Counted from the stretch's first letter, positions 1 to 6,155 are shown. The stretch is 13,944 nt of DNA from DTU018 sp029550685 (GCA_035412805.1 DAONVO010000059.1:1-13944); one strand, 5' to 3'. The notes: generated from the letters alone by a model not told the origin. Numbers and translations: made by a program.

Positions 1-9
1 TCTGTGAGA

Positions 10-45
10 GGGATGCAGCTGCAGCCAGCTACTGCAGCTGCACCC
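10..45. repeat. Strong GC-rich hairpin (inverted repeat)
   Basis: The arms at 10-24 and 32-45 (TGCAGCTGCAG core against CTGCAGCTGCA) pair over 14 bp with one bulged A at 13 and a 7-nt loop. No T-run follows on either strand, so it is not a typical intrinsic terminator. It lies beyond the 3' end of the MFS gene and could stabilise or end that transcript, or belong to a gene left of the window. The structure is directly visible; the role is unknown. Confidence 0.6.
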
Positions 46-70
46 TACTCGATTTTAGAAGCCATCTTGT

Positions 71-105
71 GTGTCATAGTGAGCGCGTAGCGCGTGGCAA
101 TTTCC
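71..105. repeat. Degenerate copy of a dispersed REP-like repeat
   Basis: GTGTCATAGTGAG, then an inner CGCGTAGCGCG and GTGGCAAT, match the layout of the better copies at 7531-7671 (GTGTCATCGCGAG, inner palindrome, GTGGCGAT). Only the left part is recognisable here. No open reading frame covers it. The family looks like the short GTCATTGCGAGG...GTGGCAATC elements seen in many Clostridia; this identification is from memory. Confidence 0.45.
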
Positions 106-206
106 AACAAAGAACGCCCGCATCGTCCTGAACGTAAGGGGCAACGACTCTGTTACACCTCCCTGGTAGGAGGCGATGCCGAAATCGTTACGTTAATACT
201 TGTCTT

Positions 207-1613
207 CTAAACTGAAACCTGATTTCGATTAGAATTCCTGCCCCGGGCCAGAGAAGCCAGGATGCCCAGCACTGACAATACCGTAAAGATCATAAAGGAA
301 ATACGGGCTGCCTTTATAAACAGCTGGCTGTAGGCTGGAGAAAGCTCAACATTGCCGGTACAGTAAGCTAAAATTAACGTGACCAGGGCCATACTGATAA
401 CCTGCCCGGTTAGACGCATGGTGCCCAAGGTGGAGGAGGCCACTCCCAAAAACTGCTTGGGTACCGAGCCGAGTATAGCATTGTTATTGGGTGATGCGAA
501 CAGGGCGGTTCCCAGCCCTAGCAGAGCCAGGGTGAACATGACCACTGCCAAAGGCATTTGTTCATTGACGAAGATAAGGATAAACAAGCCTACCGTGGTG
601 ACTCCCATACCAGCAGAAGCAACCAGACGCGGATCGATTCGATCCGACAACCGCCCGGCTGCTGGAGACACAATCGCCATAATAATCGGCTGGGCCAGCA
701 AAATGAAACCGGCTACCTGGGAATTGTAGCCCAAGGATACCTGTAAGAAGAGAGACAATAAGAAGCCGACGGCAAAGGTGGCGCAGTAATTGATCAAAGC
801 TGCCAGGTTGGAAAAGGCAAAAGTGGGGTTATTGCTGAAAAGACGCAGCTGCAAAATAGGTTGTGGTATGCGCAGTTGGCGGCGGCAAAATATGGTCAGG
901 GTTATAATTCCCAGCGCCAGCACATACCAAGCCCAATGGGAAGTGGCTACCGTGGAGATGCCATAGGTAAAAGCCACCAGCCCCAGGGTGTACAGCACCG
1001 CTCCGGGCAGATCATATCTTTCGCCGGCGGCACCGGTCCATTCACCTCGGAGTTTTGCCAAAGTAAGGCCTAACGCTACAAATCCGATTACAGCACTGAG
1101 AAAGAAGATGGAATGCCAACCCAGGTTGTGGTTTAAGGCTCCACCCAGAACCGGCCCCAGGGTCAAACCGGCATAGACCACCGCACTGTTGATACCAAGA
1201 ACTCGTCCCCTTTCCTGAGGAGGAAAAACCGAGGTAAGCATAGCCATACCGGTCCCGAATATCATAGCACTGCCGATGCCCTGAAAAACCCGGCCGATGA
1301 TCAGCACCTCAATGGACCAGGCCAGTCCGCATAGTACCGAGGCTGCCGAAAAAGTACCAATACCAGCTATGAAAATCTTTTTCCGGCCCCGAATGTCGGC
1401 CAGTCGTCCAAAAGGCACCAAAAAAGCTACTGAGGCTAACAAGTAGCTGGTTACTACCCAGCTAAGCATCAGGGTTCCGCTGTTAAATTGCTGCCCAATC
1501 GCAGGAATAGCTAGATTGATAGCACTGCCCATGAAAGGAGCCAAGAAGGCTGCTGTAGTTGCTGCTAGCAGGGTATAGCGCTTGAGAGATTGGTCGTCCC
1601 GATCCTGCTTCAT
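207..1613 (-). CDS. MFS multidrug efflux transporter, DHA2 (EmrB/QacA-type)
   Basis: Predicted inner-membrane drug/H+ antiporter of 468 residues, the usual length for 14-TM DHA2 members. Visible family motifs are motif A in the 2-3 loop (GRLADIRGRKK, residues 69-79) and motif C in helix 5 (around residues 145-158, ending GLTLGPVLGG), which marks drug/H+ antiporters. Hydrophobic segments run through to about residue 458, followed by a short polar tail. The ATG has a GGAGGT site at 1619-1624, six bases upstream. A likely promoter lies at 1656-1682. It is alone on its transcript or follows the hydrolase gene at 1737-2540 by 123 bases. The substrate cannot be told from sequence. Nothing looks broken. 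Confidence 0.92.
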   Translation of the reverse strand: MKQDRDDQSLKRYTLLAATTAAFLAPFMGSAINLAIPAIGQQFNSGTLMLSWVVTSYLLASVAFLVPFGRLADIRGRKKIFIAGIGTFSAASVLCGLAWSIEVLIIGRVFQGIGSAMIFGTGMAMLTSVFPPQERGRVLGINSAVVYAGLTLGPVLGGALNHNLGWHSIFFLSAVIGFVALGLTLAKLRGEWTGAAGERYDLPGAVLYTLGLVAFTYGISTVATSHWAWYVLALGIITLTIFCRRQLRIPQPILQLRLFSNNPTFAFSNLAALINYCATFAVGFLLSLFLQVSLGYNSQVAGFILLAQPIIMAIVSPAAGRLSDRIDPRLVASAGMGVTTVGLFILIFVNEQMPLAVVMFTLALLGLGTALFASPNNNAILGSVPKQFLGVASSTLGTMRLTGQVISMALVTLILAYCTGNVELSPAYSQLFIKAARISFMIFTVLSVLGILASLARGRNSNRNQVSV

Positions 1614-1655
1614 TTTTTACCTCCATTATGCAAACACTGGTATGTCTATAACCAC

Positions 1656-1682
1656 ATTATGCCCGCAAATGGAACCTGTCAA
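1656..1682 (-). promoter_or_regulatory. Putative sigma-A promoter of the MFS gene
   Basis: On the minus strand there is a perfect TTGACA (-35, 1677-1682) and CATAAT (-10, 1656-1661) with a 15-base spacer, which is shorter than the optimal 17. It lies about 45 bases upstream of the ATG. The -35 is convincing; the spacing lowers confidence. Confidence 0.45.
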
Positions 1683-1736
1683 TGAACAAAATTAGTTGCC
1701 CCCTGCGGCTCTCTGCAGCCGAAGCCAGTTTAGCAG

Positions 1737-2540
1737 CTATTTATAATCCAGCTTTTTAATCTCCGGTGAGTGATTGGATAATTTCCAGATGCGTTGAACA
1801 AAGGGGGTGGGAGGTTGGTTAAGGAGCTGTCTCATCTTCGCAAAAATCTCCGCACTGTTCTCAGTAATAATAGGTTTACCATGAGCACGCAGGATGGCTC
1901 GCACTGGTAGAGAACCTAAGCGGTCATAAGACTCAGCCATTTTTTGCGGAAACACAATGGGCAGAGGAAGCTGTGGCTGGCCCTTAACATCGCAGATCAA
2001 ATCAGCAGTGTAGAGTACTTGCTCCTTTTCATGGTAAAAAGCCAGGTCATGAGCAATATGTCCAGGTACATGTATTACTTTCCATTCCGGGAAAAAGGGC
2101 AGTTTCTGACCATCTTCCAGGCGATAATCGGGATTTATTCTGCGGCGGTAATGAATCTGCTCCAGACGGCGGCGATTGCGAACAGCTACCACAGTAGCCA
2201 GATAACAGTCCAGCTGATGCTGCAGCAGCCCGCTCATACCCCTATACCACCGGTCCACATCTTTATGAGCCGCAATAGGAATTCCGAATCTTTTGCGCAA
2301 ACATACGGCTCCTCCAGCATGGTCCGGGTGAATATGGGTCACTGCGGTTAATTTAATATCAGTTGGTGAACGGTGTAGGTTTTCCTGGCAGTAGCGCTGT
2401 ATCCTCTTAACATCATTGATACAGCCGCTGTCAAACAGCAGCAGACGACCTTCCTGTTCAACCAAAATAATGTTTTGAATATAACCTTCCAGAAAATGAA
2501 CACGCAGCGAATTAAATTCCATAGTGCGTGACTGTGTCAT
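1737..2540 (-). CDS. Metallo-beta-lactamase-fold hydrolase (glyoxalase II-like)
   Basis: A 267-residue cytoplasmic MBL-fold enzyme. The zinc signature HxHxDH is present as HIHPDH at residues 69-74, followed by GG; other likely ligands are H161 (VPGHIAH), D180 (YTADL) and H220 (RAHGKP), so the dinuclear centre looks complete. There is no signal peptide, which argues against a secreted beta-lactamase. Such COG0491 proteins hydrolyse thioesters, lactones or phosphoesters; the substrate here is unknown. The ATG at 2538-2540 has a GAGGT about nine bases upstream; a second ATG at 2520-2522 (residue 7) is possible. It is divergent from the dipeptidase gene. Confidence 0.88.
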   Translation of the reverse strand: MTQSRTMEFNSLRVHFLEGYIQNIILVEQEGRLLLFDSGCINDVKRIQRYCQENLHRSPTDIKLTAVTHIHPDHAGGAVCLRKRFGIPIAAHKDVDRWYRGMSGLLQHQLDCYLATVVAVRNRRRLEQIHYRRRINPDYRLEDGQKLPFFPEWKVIHVPGHIAHDLAFYHEKEQVLYTADLICDVKGQPQLPLPIVFPQKMAESYDRLGSLPVRAILRAHGKPIITENSAEIFAKMRQLLNQPPTPFVQRIWKLSNHSPEIKKLDYK

Positions 2541-2548
2541 AGAATGTT

Positions 2549-2618
2549 ACCTCAAGTCATAATAATAAGACTATTTTGATAATAATTCGCAAATAAGTTA
2601 ATTATTCCTTCTTGAGGT
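2549..2618. promoter_or_regulatory. Inverted repeat between divergent hydrolase and dipeptidase genes
   Basis: A perfect 8-bp inverted repeat, ACCTCAAG (2549-2556) and CTTGAGGT (2611-2618), with 54 bases of A+T-rich DNA between the arms. The left arm also supplies the ribosome site of the hydrolase gene, so the match may partly be chance. The rest of the 176-base divergent gap holds no gene, and no promoter is convincing in it. Confidence 0.25.
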
Positions 2619-2716
2619 CAGTGCTCAATAATTCACGCCAGACCCAGCCTCGATTCTAAATCTTATCCCTCGTTGAATATTGATAAATAAAAGGTGAGGG
2701 GGGAGAAGGGTTATGT

Positions 2717-3433
2717 ATGTTTAGTACTGGCAGAGCAACCAGAAAAGCGGCATATTGGCTCGGAGTGATCTGTATTATTAGCTGTGTGGCTATATTGCTT
2801 ACGGCTTTGTTGCCGGTAAAAAGTCCTCAGCCAGTGGTTGATCTGCAGGTAGCCAATACCCACCTGTCACCGGAAGATCTGGTTATGGTTAATCTAAAAG
2901 AATACATCCCCAGCCTGCACATTGATATACGCTATGCCGGTGAGAACAATATTTTGAGACGGCCAATCTATAGTTCACCCCATGCCTATTTACGACTGGG
3001 AACAGCCAAAAAACTCAAGAAAGCTCAAGAGGAGTTCCTAGACTGTGGGTATAGCCTGAAGATTTGGGATGCGTACCGGCCGCCCCAGGCCCAGTTCGAG
3101 CTCTGGAAAGAGTATCCCGATGCCCGGTTCCTGGTTAACCCTAATATTCGTCCCTCCCAGCATTCTCACGGTATTGCAGTAGATGTGACCCTGGTGGATA
3201 AACAGGGAAATGAACTGGATATGCCCAGTGGCTTTGACGATTTTACCGCCAAAGCCGACCGGGACTACAACGATGTTTCCGAGGAGCAGGCCAACAATGC
3301 CCTGCTTTTGGAAATGATAATGAAGGAAAATGGTTTCGACAGCATTTTTTATGAATGGTGGCACTTTATAGATCATGATAGAGCTTACTATGATGTAGTC
3401 CAGCCGGATATGTTAACGAAAGAAAAAGAATGA
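2717..3433 (+). CDS. D-alanyl-D-alanine dipeptidase, VanX/DdpX type (peptidase M15D)
   Basis: A 238-residue zinc D,D-dipeptidase that would split D-Ala-D-Ala. Residues 13-33 form a single hydrophobic segment after a basic N-terminus, so it is probably membrane-anchored or exported, unlike cytoplasmic VanX. The M15 signature SxHxxGxAxD is SQHSHGIAVD at 147-156 (zinc ligands H149, D156), and EWWH at 213-216 supplies the catalytic Glu and third ligand. DAYRP (118-122) matches the Arg-containing motif of VanX. The ATG at 2717 follows a purine-rich GGGGGGAGAAGGG; another ATG at 2713 is in a different frame. No vanH, vanA ligase, vanR or vanS lies nearby, so peptidoglycan turnover or D-Ala recovery is more likely than glycopeptide resistance. 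Confidence 0.9.
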   Translation: MFSTGRATRKAAYWLGVICIISCVAILLTALLPVKSPQPVVDLQVANTHLSPEDLVMVNLKEYIPSLHIDIRYAGENNILRRPIYSSPHAYLRLGTAKKLKKAQEEFLDCGYSLKIWDAYRPPQAQFELWKEYPDARFLVNPNIRPSQHSHGIAVDVTLVDKQGNELDMPSGFDDFTAKADRDYNDVSEEQANNALLLEMIMKENGFDSIFYEWWHFIDHDRAYYDVVQPDMLTKEKE

Positions 3434-3445
3434 CCCAAGCTAAGT

Positions 3446-3877
3446 TTAACTCATATTAGAATTTGTTTCTGTGTTCTGTGCTTCTTTTTGATATAACAAG
3501 AACTCTTGAGGAGAAATAATTAATGGCGGATAATTCATATACGATACGACTTGGGCTAACACTAAGGAAGCCTCAGATAGTATCGGGAAATATAAACTTT
3601 GGATGTTATCTAGTATATCTTGACCGGAAACCGATTCTTGTAACTTCCTAAAATATGCATGCATATCCAAGTCAATTGTGAAGGGCTGTTTTTCATTGCC
3701 AACGGTGATGTTAAAGCTGATTTTTGCGCCATTGTCATCATCTTCAATTATCTCTTGAGCTAGTTTTATTTGTATATCAAAGCTACCTTTCCTATCTCCA
3801 AGGTTATTTTTCACTGCTGACAGAGATTGGACATTTATCCTTTGTAATCTCACTTTTTCTCTAATATCTTCTTTCAA
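3446..3877 (-). CDS. SecB-like chaperone of a toxin-antitoxin-chaperone (TAC) module
   Basis: A 143-residue protein with the SecB pattern: an N-terminal beta-rich region (FDIQIKLAQEI, AKISFNITVG, 33-60), a middle LDMHAYF, then the diagnostic helix and loop at 97-123, FPILSEASLVLAQVV followed by NYPPLIISP, equivalent to SecB 'FPYARE...FPxLxLxPVNF'. It starts with TTG (3875-3877), four bases after the HicB stop; GGGAG within the last HicB codons is its ribosome site, which suggests translational coupling. Its position third after HicA and HicB is the TAC order known from Mycobacterium HigB-HigA-Rv1957. Expected role: bind the C-terminal tail of HicB, keep it folded and safe from proteases. Overall similarity to housekeeping SecB is low, and Firmicutes generally lack that gene. 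Confidence 0.75.
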   Translation of the reverse strand: MKEDIREKVRLQRINVQSLSAVKNNLGDRKGSFDIQIKLAQEIIEDDDNGAKISFNITVGNEKQPFTIDLDMHAYFRKLQESVSGQDILDNIQSLYFPILSEASLVLAQVVSYMNYPPLIISPQEFLLYQKEAQNTETNSNMS

Positions 3878-3881
3878 TTGC

Positions 3882-4406
3882 TTATCTCTCCCTATTATTT
3901 AGTATATTGGAATGCATTCTATTAAACCAGGTTTTAGCCCAAGCTTCAGGTATTTCCCTAGGTGAATCATCCTGACCAAAATTTACAACTTCGTATAAAC
4001 TTCTGACCTTAAATGGTAAAGATATTTCGCGAGCCTGGTATGGATTGTTTTTGATACCCAAATTATAAGAAATCAAAGAAAGCACCAATTGGTTTAGACT
4101 GACTCCTTCTTTTTCAGCTTCTTCTACCAGAAGGCGATGTAATGTTTTCGGAATTCTAACAGTAAATTTACCACTATAATCATCCTCGCTATGGAGTCGT
4201 GGAGGAGGAATCTCCTTACCTTCTTCATACGCAACTTCCAACCATGATCCAATTATATCTTTTAAATTATTCAGCGCCTCATCAAGGCTATCTCCATCAG
4301 CCAGACAACCAGGTAATTCAGGGACTTCTGCTAACCAACCGCCACCGTCCTCATCTGAAAGTCTAATAATTCTTGCGCTATACCCAAAAAGGTCATCTCT
4401 ATTCAT
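3882..4406 (-). CDS. hicB: HicB-family antitoxin with C-terminal extension
   Basis: A 174-residue antitoxin. Residues 8-68 form the partial RNase H-like HicB fold (GGGWLAEVPELPGC, then DSLDEALNNL), which binds and blocks HicA. Residues 79-117 are a ribbon-helix-helix DNA-binding domain (SGKFTVRIPKTLHRLLVEEA, then GVSLNQLVLSLISYNLG), so it should also repress the operon. Residues 118-174 are an extra tail not expected in ordinary HicB, with IPEAWAKTWF at 152-161; by position and aromatic content it is a candidate chaperone-addiction (ChAD) sequence for the SecB-like protein encoded next. The ATG at 4404-4406 overlaps the HicA stop by 8 bases, with GGAGGT at 4415-4420. Confidence 0.9.
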   Translation of the reverse strand: MNRDDLFGYSARIIRLSDEDGGGWLAEVPELPGCLADGDSLDEALNNLKDIIGSWLEVAYEEGKEIPPPRLHSEDDYSGKFTVRIPKTLHRLLVEEAEKEGVSLNQLVLSLISYNLGIKNNPYQAREISLPFKVRSLYEVVNFGQDDSPREIPEAWAKTWFNRMHSNILNNRER

Positions 4407-4656
4407 TTTCCAGTACCTCCTTAATCAGATCTATCATTTCTAAGGCACGCTTAGCATAAATTGCCTTAATTGGCTTATCTCTTGGAATAACTATCATGTT
4501 AGGTACCGCTGGATGAGTATATATATAATGGCTAGAGCCACGACCTTTTTGCCTTACAGAACATCCGTAATACTTTAATAAAAGATCAATGTCCTCAAAT
4601 GCCACATTCTTCGGATTTTGTTTTATTGAGGCTAATAATTTATTGCGTTTCCCCAA
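4399..4656 (-). CDS. hicA: HicA-family mRNA interferase toxin
   Basis: A small dsRBD-fold toxin that cleaves mRNA in a ribosome-independent way. The HicA core is clear: FEDIDLLLKYYGCSVRQKG, then SSHYIYTHP with the catalytic His (residue 43), then MIVIPRDKPIKAIYAKRAL. I start it at the TTG 4654-4656, giving 85 residues, because GGAGGAG (4664-4670) sits seven bases upstream. The frame stays open back to an ATG at 4744-4746, but that 30-residue addition has no HicA similarity and would begin upstream of the -35 box of the promoter at 4696-4724. It overlaps hicB by 8 bases and is first in a hicA-hicB-secB-like operon. Confidence 0.9.
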   Translation of the reverse strand: MGKRNKLLASIKQNPKNVAFEDIDLLLKYYGCSVRQKGRGSSHYIYTHPAVPNMIVIPRDKPIKAIYAKRALEMIDLIKEVLENE

Positions 4657-4691
4657 CGAGGTTCTCCTCCATATATTATTCCCTTCGCACC

Positions 4692-4724
4692 ATATATGAT
4701 ACCATTCATATATTTTTTTGCCAA
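4692..4724 (-). promoter_or_regulatory. Promoter and palindromic operator of the hicA-hicB-secB operon
   Basis: On the minus strand, TTGGCA (-35, 4719-4724), a 17-base spacer and TATCAT (-10, 4696-4701). A perfect inverted repeat, ATATATGA (4692-4699) and TCATATAT (4706-4713), separated by 6 bases, covers the -10 and half of the spacer. This is where an RHH antitoxin such as HicB would bind for autorepression. Transcription would start near 4689, about 33 bases before the TTG of hicA. Confidence 0.7.
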
Positions 4725-4769
4725 CAAATATTTTATGTTTCATCAATATGACATCTGATAAAAAAGACA

Positions 4770-4845
4770 GGGGACGTTTATCCTGTCTTCTTCTTTCTCA
4801 CGGGAAAGTGAAACGTAAGAATAAGAAGCCAGGGTAAACGTCCCC
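4770..4845. repeat. Long imperfect inverted repeat (REP/MITE-like)
   Basis: Arms of 23 bases at 4770-4792 (begins GGGGACGTTTATCC) and 4823-4845 (ends GGTAAACGTCCCC) differ at two positions only, both able to form G-U pairs in RNA. A smaller hairpin, TTTCTCAC against GTGAAA, lies in the centre. No open frame is supported. Short palindromes with GGGGACG ends recur in many Clostridia genomes (from memory). It lies just upstream of the hic operon and just downstream of the coiled-coil gene, so it may also act as a terminator for the latter. Confidence 0.7.
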
Positions 4846-4865
4846 CGTGATCTGACCCCTTATTT

Positions 4866-5141
4866 TTACTGAATCTGGGGGGATTCTTGATTGAGCATTT
4901 GCTCTGCCTGGGAGAAGTGTATCTGCTGCTCGGCGCTTACATAGGGCAGGTGCTGCTGGGCAGCCTGTAATTGCTTCATAGCCTTTTGATACTCCATTTC
5001 CGCGTGTTGAATCTCATAGGCTATCTGGCTGGCTTTAGCCTTTTCCAGGGCAAGATGGGCCTGCTGGGCAGTACGTATGGCAGCCTGGACCGCTTGGTTA
5101 GCCTCCTCCCATAGGGACGAATAATGTTCCTGCGATGCCAA
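4866..5141 (-). CDS. Small helical coiled-coil protein of unknown function
   Basis: A 91-residue protein, almost wholly helical and rich in Ala, Gln and Glu (about residues 10-65, e.g. QAVQAAIRTAQQAHLALEKA), with heptad-like hydrophobic spacing; no signal peptide, no cysteines, no transmembrane segment. I do not recognise the family. I place the start at TTG 5139-5141, because the near-perfect ribosome site GGAGGTGATC (5145-5154) lies eight bases upstream; the GTG at 5148-5150 falls inside that site and cannot be the start. It stands alone between the long inverted repeat and the CHAP gene, on the same strand as the latter. Confidence 0.7.
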   Translation of the reverse strand: MASQEHYSSLWEEANQAVQAAIRTAQQAHLALEKAKASQIAYEIQHAEMEYQKAMKQLQAAQQHLPYVSAEQQIHFSQAEQMLNQESPQIQ

Positions 5142-5186
5142 TCCGATCACCTCCAGGTATAGTTTGCCAAATTCCCGCGTATTTTA

Positions 5187-5825
5187 TCACATACCTTGCA
5201 GAGAGGAAGCTAGTAACCGGATATTTAGCATCGTATAGGACCACATGTCACCGCAGGCTTGCCAAATCTGGTTATGACCTATTTGAGCAAGGGGGCCACT
5301 TAATAATGTAGTCTGATATAAGGCGGGATTTGGTACTTGGCTCTTCACTGGTTTGACCTCTGCCAGGCAGAGGTAGCGGGCTTCTGGCAGGGCGGCTATG
5401 TTGTACTCACACTGTTGATACCAGCAACCCTGCCACTGCCGACCGGATTGGCGGGGAAAAATGGAACTTTCTATAACTATAATTTTGTGGGGAAATACCT
5501 CTTCGACCCAGGCCAGGTGACCATAGCCACCGGTAATGCCGTATTTGAGCTGGTGGCTGGCCGGAAGAATCATTATGCTGTCCGGCTGCGGGGTGTCTAC
5601 CACCGCCAGTTTGGCTATCCGGCCCCTTTGCTGCAGAGTGACACCATCCAGCGATGTCCATTGACGGGCATGACCAGTAACCGGCAGGATGAATCCCCAT
5701 CTTTGCCAAGCCATTTCCCATGCCAACCAAACGCAGTTGCCACCGCCTACAATGCGCAGCGGGTAAGGAGGCTGTCGGAAGATTTCCGCACCGGCCATCT
5801 GCTCAGGGGAATCCCAGGTGCGCAA
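5187..5825 (-). CDS. CHAP-domain protein, probable cell-wall amidase/endopeptidase
   Basis: A 212-residue product from TTG 5823-5825. CHAP features are visible: catalytic Cys in GGGNCVWLAWEMA (C31) and His in GGYGHLAWVEEV (H103), with the strand LPASHQLKYG between. CHAP enzymes cut peptidoglycan amide or peptide bonds. The C-terminal ~80 residues (from about 135) match nothing I know. The TTG has no ribosome site. The frame is open upstream and encodes RPNAGWIIIIALLALL, a signal-anchor-like stretch, preceded by AGGAGGGG at 5881-5888, yet with no ATG, GTG or TTG; ACG (5874-5876) is six bases after GGAGG and would give 229 residues. The start is either unusual or damaged. It is divergent from the amidase gene. 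Confidence 0.72.
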   Translation of the reverse strand: MRTWDSPEQMAGAEIFRQPPYPLRIVGGGNCVWLAWEMAWQRWGFILPVTGHARQWTSLDGVTLQQRGRIAKLAVVDTPQPDSIMILPASHQLKYGITGGYGHLAWVEEVFPHKIIVIESSIFPRQSGRQWQGCWYQQCEYNIAALPEARYLCLAEVKPVKSQVPNPALYQTTLLSGPLAQIGHNQIWQACGDMWSYTMLNIRLLASSLQGM

Positions 5826-6000
5826 TAGAGCTAATAAGGCAATTATTATAATCCAACCTGCGTTAGGCCGAACCGTAAGTCCCCTCCTTTCTCGGGCATA
5901 GTTTACCTGAATCCGGGAAAGGTATGCTGTCTGAGAGATGGAATATGGAGGCAGAATCGGAAACAGGACGACCAGCAGGTCCTTATTGGTATTTCACTAC

Positions 6001-6043
6001 CGACGTCGAGCTGTTTTTTTCATAAAAAACAGCTAGGCTAGCT
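6001..6043. promoter_or_regulatory. Cluster of palindromes in the CHAP/amidase intergenic region
   Basis: Three perfect palindromes stand side by side: CGACGTCG (6001-6008); AGCTGTTTTTT (6009-6019) against AAAAAACAGCT (6024-6034) with a 4-base loop; and AGCTAG-G-CTAGCT (6031-6043). The roughly 300-base gap (5826/5877 to 6155) holds no gene. A TACAAT (6052-6057, +) could be a -10 box for the amidase, though without a good -35. The cluster may be an operator or a bidirectional terminator-like hairpin; the structure is seen, the function is inferred. Confidence 0.5.
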
Positions 6044-6061
6044 GGCATTGATACAATCCGT

Positions 6062-6135
6062 AATTGGCGTAGTTTCTGGTTGGTCATCAAAATTGGGATT
6101 AAGCCGGCTCCTTCTGGTGGAAATTGGCATAGTTT
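6062..6135 (+). repeat. Pair of 14-base direct repeats 60 bp apart upstream of the amidase
   Basis: AATTGGCGTAGTTT (6062-6075) and AATTGGCATAGTTT (6122-6135) differ by one base and start exactly 60 bases apart. Both lie in the leader of the amidase gene, and the second ends 20 bases before its GTG. They may be activator sites or a chance duplication. Confidence 0.35.
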
Positions 6136-6155
6136 ATTCTAGAGGAGGTGAGGAT

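Noticed and set aside
158..173. CCTCC/GGAGG hairpin as terminator of the MFS gene
   Set aside because: It has only five base pairs and no T-run in the direction of transcription.
379..1176. Several plus-strand open frames opposite the MFS gene
   Set aside because: They lie wholly inside a well-supported membrane protein gene, have no ribosome sites and show no family features.
1737..2540. Metallo-beta-lactamase conferring carbapenem resistance
   Set aside because: There is no signal peptide and the motif layout is that of general COG0491 hydrolases.
2717..3433. Vancomycin resistance gene vanX
   Set aside because: The enzyme family fits, but the partner genes are missing and the protein has a membrane anchor, so a resistance role is not supported.
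4657..4746. 30-residue N-terminal extension of HicA from an ATG at 4746
   Set aside because: It precedes the promoter -10 and -35 boxes and the GGAGGAG site, and has no similarity to HicA; the TTG at 4656 fits much better.
5337..5828. 163-codon plus-strand frame opposite the CHAP gene
   Set aside because: It is the complement of a recognisable catalytic domain; the protein is low in recognisable structure and has no ribosome site.
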